NCBI RefSeq assembly: GCF_001983995.1
Contig: NZ_CP019450.1
Span: 3,410,001 to 3,474,000 of the forward strand
Source of the DNA: Halioglobus japonicus
GTDB lineage: Bacteria; Pseudomonadota; Gammaproteobacteria; Pseudomonadales; Halieaceae
Direction: 5' to 3'
Length of the DNA: 64,000 nucleotides
Shown: positions 57,544-64,000 of the stretch, in pieces
Layout: every line of letters starts with the position of its first letter
Numbering within the stretch: position 1 is the stretch's first letter
Notes under the pieces: generated by a model
What the model saw: only the letters and a program-made list of their open reading frames with translations
The model's database searches: none
What the model was told of the DNA's origin: nothing
Position numbers and translations under genes: made by a program

Positions 57544-59895
57544 TTAGAAGTTATAGCGGAATTTGACCGCTACATTGCTAGGCGCTTCGTAGAAAGCGTA
57601 GTAAGCCGTCGCTGCACCGCCGGTGAGGGTGGTAGACAGAGGCGCCTGGTTGCCGAAGGTCATGATCTCTTCGTCAGTCAGGTTCTCAGCAATCAAGGCC
57701 AAAGACCAAGTTCCATCAAGATCCTCGACCACGATGCGGCCGTTCAGCTTGACGAAAGAGTCCTGCTTCAGGTTGGGGTCCAGTGTGGGCGAGACGAAGT
57801 AGTCGTCGCTGTATGCCAGATCCAGACCGAAGGTCAGGCCGATGTTGTTGGTGATTTCAATATCGTAAGCACCGCCGAGGTTTGCAGTCAGCTCGGGAGC
57901 ATACTCACGAGTGTCACCGGTGCGGTCACACAGGCCAGTTTCGGGGTTATCGGGTGTTTCACCGTAGTAACACTGGGAGATATCGAAGTTGTCGAATTCA
58001 AAGTCGAGATAACCCACCGCGCCGGTGAGATACAGCGAGTCGGTTGCCTGCCAGCGACCTTCCATTTCAATACCCTGAGTCGTGGCCGAACTTGCGTTGG
58101 TCACGTTGAAGCCCAGAACGCCGTCGAACTGGCTGGTTTGCAGATCGCTATACTCTGTGTAGTAGACAGCAACGTTCAGCTCGGCAGCGCCGTCTGCAAG
58201 GCTCATCTTGGCGCCAGCTTCATAACTCTCGGCAAACTCTTCTTCAAACTCAAAGTTGGTGTTCAGATTAGAACGCGCATCAAAGCCGCCGGCCTTAAAG
58301 CCTTCGGTGTAAGAAGCGTACAGCATGGTGTCGTTAGAGATGTCCCACTGGACATTCACAGCCGGAGTAAACTTTGACTCGCTCCGGGATGCAGCCAGGT
58401 TATGGCCCTCACCGTTGCCGGAGAACTGTTCGGAATCAATACCGAAACCAGCAAAGTAAACCAGAGGTGCAAAAGAGGTTCCATCAACGATGGGGAACGT
58501 TGTTTGATCGAACGGTCCGGTTTGGCCCTGCAGATCCACAACGTTCAAGTTCCGGGTACCTTCCTTATCTTCGTCGCTGTAGCGACCGCCAAGCGTCAAG
58601 CGAAGCGTATCGCTAATGTTCCAGGTGAACTGACCGAAGACTGACCATTGCTCACTAGACATGGTGTAGAGGCGAGTGTTGCCCGTACCGATGACCGGCG
58701 CAGCGGCTGGTACAGCGGCTGCCAAGATGCTGTTAGCGTCAATCGCGAGAAGCTCATCGTTATCTATATCATAGTCTGAGTAGTATGCACCCAGGATATA
58801 ATCGATCGTGTTGCCCGTGGACGACGCGAAACGAAACTCCTGACTGAACTGCTCGTAATTCTCGTTGCCCGCGGTTTCAATAATCACTGCGCTTGTAAAG
58901 TCACAGTCACAGTTCTGGAAGTAGTCGTACTCGAGCGAGCTTGTCACCGAGGTCAGGGTGTGTTCGCCGATATCCCAGTCAATCGTCAGGGTGATGTTAT
59001 CTACTTCAGTCTCGTCGGAGTCACCGTTGGACTGACGTTTAAAGTCCTGCTTGTCATCCAGAATCACCGCGCCGCCAGTGGCGGCCAGCAGGGCATCGGC
59101 ATAGGTGGGCGGTCCACCTACGGGATTAATAATTTCGAGGAAACGACCTTCTGTGGTGAAGTCGGCGTTTTCAATCTTCAGATTAAACGAAAGATTGTCG
59201 GTTGCATCCCACTGAATGTTGGCTCGTATGATCTCGTGATCCAACTGGGACTCAGTCTGGTCCAGGAAGGTGTTGTCATAGTAACCATCCTCGTCGCGCT
59301 TCAAACCTGCCAGACGAATGGCAAATGTGTCGCCGATGGGGATGTTGACCGCACCCTGAACTTCATAGCCTTCCTGGTCGAAGTTATAAGACGCTTCAGC
59401 GAAGCCTTCTACAACATCGGTGGCAGCGCGGTTGGTCACGGCGCTGATCGCACCCGCGATAGCGTTTTTACCGAATAGGATAGGCTGCGGGCCGCGCAGG
59501 ACTTCCACGCGGTTAACATCGAGGTAAGGCACGCGGGCCAACTGCGGACGGCCGTAGAATACGTCATCGACATACATACCAACCGATTGCTCAAACGCCG
59601 GGTTGATACCGGAGCTAATGCCGCGAATGGTCACGTTGGTGCCCAGACCGGTCTGGTTCATGCTCAGGTTGGGGACCCAGTCGGCCAGGTCGTTCAGGTT
59701 GGTGATACCACCATTGGAGATCTGTTCGCCACCGACCACATTCACCGAGATAGGTACGTCGGACAGGCTCTCAGAACGCTTCTGGGCAGTCACAATCACT
59801 TCTTCGAGCATGCCTTGCGCCATGACGTTTCCTGTCAGGGCCAGGGCGGGCACTGCTGCGATACTTGCGGCGAGTAAATTTTTGCGAAACTTCAT
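57544..59895 (-). CDS. TonB-dependent outer-membrane receptor
   Basis: 783 residues: signal peptide (LLAASIAAVPALALTGNVMA), TonB box (LEEVIVTAQKRSESLSDVP), plug with VEVLRGPQPILFGKNAIAGA, and a barrel ending SNVAVKFRYNF with terminal Phe. An AGAGGT ribosome site precedes ATG 59895, and a strong terminator follows the stop. The ILFGKNAIAG variant of the plug motif sets it apart from the other two receptors here, suggesting a different ligand class. Confidence 0.93.
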   Translation of the reverse strand: MKFRKNLLAASIAAVPALALTGNVMAQGMLEEVIVTAQKRSESLSDVPISVNVVGGEQISNGGITNLNDLADWVPNLSMNQTGLGTNVTIRGISSGINPAFEQSVGMYVDDVFYGRPQLARVPYLDVNRVEVLRGPQPILFGKNAIAGAISAVTNRAATDVVEGFAEASYNFDQEGYEVQGAVNIPIGDTFAIRLAGLKRDEDGYYDNTFLDQTESQLDHEIIRANIQWDATDNLSFNLKIENADFTTEGRFLEIINPVGGPPTYADALLAATGGAVILDDKQDFKRQSNGDSDETEVDNITLTIDWDIGEHTLTSVTSSLEYDYFQNCDCDFTSAVIIETAGNENYEQFSQEFRFASSTGNTIDYILGAYYSDYDIDNDELLAIDANSILAAAVPAAAPVIGTGNTRLYTMSSEQWSVFGQFTWNISDTLRLTLGGRYSDEDKEGTRNLNVVDLQGQTGPFDQTTFPIVDGTSFAPLVYFAGFGIDSEQFSGNGEGHNLAASRSESKFTPAVNVQWDISNDTMLYASYTEGFKAGGFDARSNLNTNFEFEEEFAESYEAGAKMSLADGAAELNVAVYYTEYSDLQTSQFDGVLGFNVTNASSATTQGIEMEGRWQATDSLYLTGAVGYLDFEFDNFDISQCYYGETPDNPETGLCDRTGDTREYAPELTANLGGAYDIEITNNIGLTFGLDLAYSDDYFVSPTLDPNLKQDSFVKLNGRIVVEDLDGTWSLALIAENLTDEEIMTFGNQAPLSTTLTGGAATAYYAFYEAPSNVAVKFRYNF

Positions 59896-60191
59896 TATAT
59901 TACCTCTGCTTTGTTATGCATTTTTTACGGGGCTAACTACGGCAACACGGAGAAACCGGATTAGTTGTCCCTACTGCGACTGCGACAACCATAGCCCATC
60001 CCAGAGACTAAATCTATCCCTCAAGGCTGCACGTAACCCACTGATTTGTCAGATGAATAGTCAATATTCACCAATATTCACAATAAACTTTCAAAAAAGA
60101 ACCAGTCCGCCAGTAGATACGCCATTCAATGCACTGACTTCGGATAGTGTCACGACTGGCACAGCGAACTATTTTTTGGGGAGAGGGGGAA
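59896..60191. other. Intergenic region upstream of the TonB receptor gene
   Basis: About 300 bases between the receptor start and the recA terminator, more AT-rich than its surroundings. It must hold the receptor promoter, which I cannot place with confidence. A 10-base unit CAATATTCAC is tandemly repeated at 60062-60071 and 60072-60081 (second copy CAATATTCAC), followed by CAATA. I see no coding potential. Confidence 0.4.
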
Positions 60192-60241
60192 TAAAAAAGG
60201 CGCCGGGGCCGAGAGTGGGATTCGTGGAGCCCCGGCGCCTT
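60192..60241 (-). terminator. Rho-independent terminator of recA
   Basis: On the minus strand AAGGCGCCGGGGC and GCCCCGGCGCCTT form a perfect 13-base stem around a 19-base loop, followed by UUUUAUU. It lies about 32 bases after the recA stop, so recA is transcribed without a downstream recX. Confidence 0.9.
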
Positions 60242-60273
60242 GTGGGAACAATCAGCAGATCAGGTGAGCGGGA

Positions 60274-61317
60274 TTACTCCTGCTCGGTACCCTCCTCGGC
60301 AGTCTCCTGTTCTGCCGCTTCGGGCTTACCTGTGTTCAGGGTTTGGGCGCGGATAGCGGACTCAATCTCGTTCGCCACCGCGGGGTTGTCTTCCAGGAAC
60401 TTGGAAGCATTGGCCTTACCCTGACCAATCTTGTCGCCTTTGTAGGAGTACCAGGCGCCTGATTTATCCACCAGGTTGAGCTTTACACCCCAGTCGATGA
60501 CTTCACCCATGTGGTAAATACCCTTGCCGTACATGATCTGGAACTCGGCCTGCTTAAAGGGCGGCGATACCTTGTTTTTCACCACCTTCACCCGGGTTTC
60601 GTTACCGACCACCTCGTCGCCGTCTTTCACTGCGCCAATGCGGCGGATGTCCAGACGTACAGAAGAGTAGAACTTCAGGGCGTTACCACCGGTGGTGGTT
60701 TCGGGGGAGCCGAACATCACACCGATCTTCATGCGAATCTGGTTAATAAAGATCACCAGGCAGTTGGTCTGCTTGATACTGGCGGTGAGCTTGCGCATGG
60801 CCTGGCTCAGCAGACGCGCCTGCAGGCCCACGTGGGAATCACCCATCTCACCTTCAATTTCAGCCTTGGGCGTCAGCGCCGCCACCGAGTCGACGACGAG
60901 TACATCCACTGCACCGGAGCGTACCAGCATCTCGGCCACTTCCAGGGCCTGCTCACCGGTATCCGGCTGGGACATGATCAGGTCGTCCATTTGCACGCCC
61001 AGTTTCTCGGCGTACACCGGATCCAGCGCGTGCTCGGCGTCGATAAACGCCGCGGTGCCGCCGGCCTTCTGGGCCTCGGCGATCACCTGCAGGGTGAGTG
61101 TGGTTTTACCGGAAGATTCCGGGCCATAAATTTCACAGATACGGCCCTTGGGCAGGCCGCCAATGCCGAGCGCGACATCCAGGCCCAGTGAGCCTGTGGA
61201 GATGGCGGGAATAGCCTCTCGCTCCTGCTCGCCCATGCGCATAACGGTACCCTTACCAAACTGGCGCTCAATCTGGGCCAGCGCTGCATCGAGTGCTTTT
61301 TCCTTATTTGCATCCAT
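60274..61317 (-). CDS. recA: Recombinase RecA
   Basis: 347 residues from ATG 61317 ([25 protein letters not shown] upstream). Walker [11 protein letters not shown] (residues 65-72), Walker [12 protein letters not shown]2 loop [19 protein letters not shown], and [19 protein letters not shown]. RecA forms the strand-exchange filament and triggers LexA self-cleavage. The acidic C-terminal tail ([15 protein letters not shown]) is typical. An SOS-box-like site lies about 125 bases upstream. The longer frame to 61377 adds nonconserved residues. Confidence 0.97.
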   Translation of the reverse strand: MDANKEKALDAALAQIERQFGKGTVMRMGEQEREAIPAISTGSLGLDVALGIGGLPKGRICEIYGPESSGKTTLTLQVIAEAQKAGGTAAFIDAEHALDPVYAEKLGVQMDDLIMSQPDTGEQALEVAEMLVRSGAVDVLVVDSVAALTPKAEIEGEMGDSHVGLQARLLSQAMRKLTASIKQTNCLVIFINQIRMKIGVMFGSPETTTGGNALKFYSSVRLDIRRIGAVKDGDEVVGNETRVKVVKNKVSPPFKQAEFQIMYGKGIYHMGEVIDWGVKLNLVDKSGAWYSYKGDKIGQGKANASKFLEDNPAVANEIESAIRAQTLNTGKPEAAEQETAEEGTEQE

Positions 61318-61441
61318 TGTTGTGCTCCCTTTACTCTTTTTAACCACTTTTTTCATGACATCCCACGTATTCAACAAAACAACTTACTTTCGAGCTCTGC
61401 CATCAGCGTCGTTACCCACATAACGTCATACAGCAAAACTA

Positions 61442-61457
61442 CTGTATATATACTCAG
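61442..61457. promoter_or_regulatory. LexA (SOS) box upstream of recA
   Basis: CTGT-ATATATAC-TCAG matches the gammaproteobacterial LexA consensus CTGT-N8-ACAG at all but one outer position, with the usual AT-rich centre. It sits within the 317-base gap upstream of recA, which otherwise shows no gene. DNA damage induction of recA is expected. Confidence 0.75.
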
Positions 61458-61634
61458 TGCTTTGAAATTGAATTGCAACCCCCTCAGGCCACTAATTTCG
61501 GCCGGGGGAAATCACATGTCGCCATTTCAGGCAGGTAGGTAAACGCGGCTCAGGTGTCACCGGCAATGGATGAAGTGAATACCGTCACCCCCGGGGCTTT
61601 CAGGGCCTCGCAGAGCTCATAGGATTCGCTGATA

Positions 61635-62084
61635 TCATGCAGGTCGATCAGGAGTATTGCCCCTCCTTCCCCGGCTGGGCCCGCCCAGCATACGCACATG
61701 CTGCCACGACAACAGTCCGTGCACTGTGAGAATGATCACTGCGGTAATCAACACCCCCAGCCCGACACTCATCTGCCCTTCGCTCAGTACGCCGTTGATC
61801 TCCAGAACATGCAGCACCAGCATACCCACCAACATCAGGCCAAACGCCATCAGCGTAAACTTGAGCTGGCGCCGCTGCAGCACCCGCCCGCTGGGGCCGT
61901 GATCAAACTTGCTGCCCTGGGTGATCAGGCAGGCCTGGTCGGGTGTGAGCACGCTCATACGGGCGTGGTCGAGGTTGAACTGCCGACCAAGCGCGGTGCG
62001 AGCCGCCCGCGCGGTATCGGTGTCGGGAAAGGTTGCCACCACCCGGGTGTGAAGTTCTTCTTCGAGCAGTGTGCCGTGGGTCAT
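61635..62084 (-). CDS. Small membrane protein of unknown function
   Basis: 149 residues. The N-terminal soluble part (HTRVVATFPDTDTARAARTA) resembles the ferredoxin-like module seen in proteins annotated as general stress or DUF1269-like, followed by two transmembrane helices (FTLMAFGLMLVGMLVLHVLE and GLGVLITAVIILTVHGLLSW) and a basic tail. I cannot assign a function. Confidence 0.6.
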   Translation of the reverse strand: MTHGTLLEEELHTRVVATFPDTDTARAARTALGRQFNLDHARMSVLTPDQACLITQGSKFDHGPSGRVLQRRQLKFTLMAFGLMLVGMLVLHVLEINGVLSEGQMSVGLGVLITAVIILTVHGLLSWQHVRMLGGPSRGRRGNTPDRPA

Positions 62085-62176
62085 TGCCTCACCTCACTCT
62101 CGCCTATATTCGCCCGGCAGCACCGGGAGCCTCTGTACAGTATAGCCCCCGGACAGAACATGAACGCAGCCCGGGC

Positions 62177-62199
62177 ATAGGATAGAGCTCCTGTCCTAT
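62177..62199. promoter_or_regulatory. Imperfect 23-base inverted repeat upstream of the MFS gene
   Basis: ATAGGA (62177-62182) pairs with TCCTAT (62194-62199) around AGAGCTCCT; further inner bases match partly. It ends 75 bases before the start codon and could be an operator. Confidence 0.35.
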
Positions 62200-62274
62200 A
62201 CGCCCACTAGACGCTCGCCCAACGCGACTCTAGACTCGTCACCAAACACCATAACAACACAGGGGATAACGTAC

Positions 62275-63486
62275 GTGGCTGACACTGGCTCAACGGCCCA
62301 CACGCGCACCATTTTCGACGACTGGCGCTCCATCGCCGTGGCCATTTACATGGCGCTGGCAGGCTACACGGTCATGGTAGGAATTCCGGTGATCAGCACC
62401 GCCTGGGTGGAGTTACTCGGCTTCACCGAAGTACAGGTCGGCAGGATTGCCGGCGCCGATCTGGGCGGCTTTTCCCTCGGCGCGGTGCTCATGGCACCGC
62501 TGGTGGCCCGGGTCAACCGCCGGCTGCTGGTGCTCGGTGCCGCCGTGGTGGTGATTGCCGGCAATGCGTTGTGCACGGTGATGACCAGCTATGAGGAGAC
62601 CCTGTGGCTGCGCGCCATTGCCGGGGCCGGCAGCGGGGCATTCACCGCCATTGCGGTGGCCACGCTGGCAGGCACCGCCAAACCCGCGCGCGCATTCAAC
62701 CTGCTGTTGTTCGCCTTCGCCTTCTCCCAGGGCGGCGAGTTATGGCTGCTGCCGCAGCTGACGATGAACCAGATCTACCTGTTTTTCATCGGCACTTATG
62801 TGGTCGGCCTGCTGCTGTTGCCCTGGCTGCCACCACGCCCGGTGGAAAAACGCCTGCAACTGGAGACCTATATCGACGACGATGGCCAGCCACTACACAA
62901 CGCCATTGAAATTCCCCGCTCGGTGCCCTGGCTGGTGCTGGCGGCGGTACTCTTCACCTATCTCAATATCGGCGCCTACTGGACGTATATCGAACTGGCG
63001 AGCGTTGCCTCCGAGGCCGACCCCGACTGGGTGGGCCAGATGTTGGTCTACACCTCGGTGTTCTCGGTCATTGGCTGTGCCTGTGCCACCCTGATCAGCA
63101 ACCGCTTCGGTCTGGCGAGGCCGCTATTGGTCACCCTGGTTGCACAGGCCATTATCGTGGCCATGCTCGCCAACGGCATCAATAACATCAACGTGATGGT
63201 GAGCATGTTTGCCTTTAATTTCTGCTGGATATTTGTCGATGTGTACCAGTCGGCCACCATCGCCAATGTCGATCACACCGGCAAGTTCGCTGCGCTGATG
63301 CCTGGCGCCCAGGGCCTGGGGCAGATCATTGGCCCGAACATGGCCGCGTCGCTTCTCGCCGCCAATACGGGCTATGGCAGCGTGTTCATCATGTGTGCCA
63401 TCGCGTCACTGATTGCCTTCGCCATCTACCTGTTTATGTACGTGCGGCTGCGCCGGGCCATCCCGGCGCTGGCCGACGCATCATAA
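62275..63486 (+). CDS. MFS transporter
   Basis: 403 residues from a GTG start, about 12 transmembrane helices. The loop GAVLMAPLVARVNRRLLVLG stands in place of the MFS motif A, and WLRAIAGAGSGAFTAIAVAT follows. The central loop (EKRLQLETYIDDDGQPLHNA) separates two six-helix halves. Substrate and direction are unknown. It converges on a flavoprotein gene with a 12-base gap. Confidence 0.85.
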   Translation: MADTGSTAHTRTIFDDWRSIAVAIYMALAGYTVMVGIPVISTAWVELLGFTEVQVGRIAGADLGGFSLGAVLMAPLVARVNRRLLVLGAAVVVIAGNALCTVMTSYEETLWLRAIAGAGSGAFTAIAVATLAGTAKPARAFNLLLFAFAFSQGGELWLLPQLTMNQIYLFFIGTYVVGLLLLPWLPPRPVEKRLQLETYIDDDGQPLHNAIEIPRSVPWLVLAAVLFTYLNIGAYWTYIELASVASEADPDWVGQMLVYTSVFSVIGCACATLISNRFGLARPLLVTLVAQAIIVAMLANGINNINVMVSMFAFNFCWIFVDVYQSATIANVDHTGKFAALMPGAQGLGQIIGPNMAASLLAANTGYGSVFIMCAIASLIAFAIYLFMYVRLRRAIPALADAS

Positions 63487-63498
63487 CGACATCATTGT

Positions 63499-64000
63499 TC
63501 AGGCCGGCAGCTCACCCACGGCCCGGTAGGCCTGGTCGATGGCTGTATGGGTATAGGCCTCAGCACCGGCATCGGTATTGGCAATGGTGATATTGCCAAA
63601 GGGCTGACGCGCAATTTCGTGGGGCGCCTGCCCGGGTGCAAAGTCGTCATCCCACAAATCCATGTACTCGTAGGCATAGCCATGGGGCCAGCGATTAACG
63701 GTAATCGCCAGAATATCCTCGGTCACATCAAAGCCCGCTGGCCCTAGCAGGCCATCGAGTACCGTACGCACCTCTCGCTCGTAATCGGCAAATTCCAACT
63801 CTAGCATGCGCTGCCGGGAGCCTCGTAATTGTGCCTTGAGATCGTAGGCGTCATCAGGCGGCGACAGTGTACCCGAGAAGCCTAATACCACCGGCTCATC
63901 CTCGGCGGCGCCCTGGGTATAGCCGCCGGTATCGATACCGCGCCACACATACATATCGCCATGCATACGCCCGGGGCAGCGCGCCCCCTCAATACCGAGT
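63499..64000 (-). CDS. FAD-dependent amine-oxidase-like / spermidine-dehydrogenase-like flavoprotein (C-terminal part)
   Basis: The frame continues past the window edge; 166 codons are visible. The C-terminal region includes HGDMYVWRGIDTGG, TVNRWPHGYAYEYMDLWDDD and FGNITIANTDAGAEAYTHTA, a flavin-binding end resembling NAD(P)/FAD-binding proteins of the spermidine dehydrogenase group. No internal start near 63966 is needed because the reading is open upstream (LGIEGARCPGR). Substrate unknown. Confidence 0.7.
   Translation of the reverse strand, partial: LGIEGARCPGRMHGDMYVWRGIDTGGYTQGAAEDEPVVLGFSGTLSPPDDAYDLKAQLRGSRQRMLELEFADYEREVRTVLDGLLGPAGFDVTEDILAITVNRWPHGYAYEYMDLWDDDFAPGQAPHEIARQPFGNITIANTDAGAEAYTHTAIDQAYRAVGELPA

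Overview
The window is GC-rich, tightly packed bacterial chromosome. It most resembles a marine gammaproteobacterium of the Halieaceae/OM60-NOR5 or Spongiibacteraceae type (Cellvibrionales). That placement is inferred from gene content only: three TonB-dependent receptors, several SDR/acyl-CoA enzymes, paralogous TetR regulators, a DUF4212/sodium-solute symporter pair, recA/recX, and egtB/egtD. I see no tRNA, rRNA, CRISPR array, insertion sequence or prophage.

Layout. 1-7.2 kb: a fadH-type dienoyl-CoA reductase (cut by the window edge) divergent from a TetR regulator over a shared palindromic operator, an exported NAD(P)-fold lipoprotein, and an RND efflux operon (membrane-fusion protein, pump, VOC protein). 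7.3-13.3 kb: a sodium-solute symporter/DUF4212 module with a CrbR/ErdR-like response regulator, flanked by decayed genes (an exonuclease, a cNMP-CBS protein that has lost its DUF294 domain, and a DcaP-like porin with nonsense codons). 13.4-20.2 kb: recQ, a sulfatase, arfB, a CbiM-like membrane protein, a glycosyltransferase, and an ArsR/permease pair with a well-defined divergent control region. 20.2-32.1 kb: a DUF7064/7065-like protein, two TonB receptors, an SDR, an M28 peptidase, a PsiE-like protein, a DUF1214 protein and a D-aminoacylase-type amidohydrolase. 32.3-35.98 kb: a periplasmic molybdenum hydroxylase (IorA/IorB) with XdhC. 36-42.8 kb: a second TetR with an acyl-CoA synthetase, YtoQ, and LysR divergent from an SDR-SDR-acyl-CoA dehydrogenase operon. 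42.8-50.1 kb: a redoxin/cytochrome c/copper-monooxygenase-like/EF-hand protein coupled to an outer-membrane protein, an LLM oxidoreductase, and a PhzF-like protein coupled to egtB and egtD. 50.1-61.3 kb: recX and recA, normally neighbours, separated by about 9.6 kb holding a TRAP transporter, a GNAT enzyme, a thiolase-like protein, an epimerase and a TonB receptor. 61.6-64 kb: a small membrane protein, an MFS transporter and the C-terminus of a flavoprotein.

The genes together suggest scavenging and CoA-dependent breakdown of hydrophobic substrates (lipids, possibly steroids or aromatics). TonB receptors and porins would do outer-membrane uptake; periplasmic Mo-hydroxylase, dehydrogenases, CoA ligase, acyl-CoA dehydrogenase, dienoyl-CoA reductase and thiolase-like enzymes would do the chemistry; TetR, LysR and ArsR regulators would control it. 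The substrate assignment is inference.

Quality warning: seven genes (tetR, RND pump, symporter, recQ, iorB, recX, thiolase-like) each break at a G/C run where restoring a single base rebuilds the conserved protein. This pattern points to systematic homopolymer under-calling rather than real mutation. Coordinates for these genes are given for the restored reading. The stop codons in the cNMP-CBS gene and the porin cannot be explained this way and look like genuine decay.
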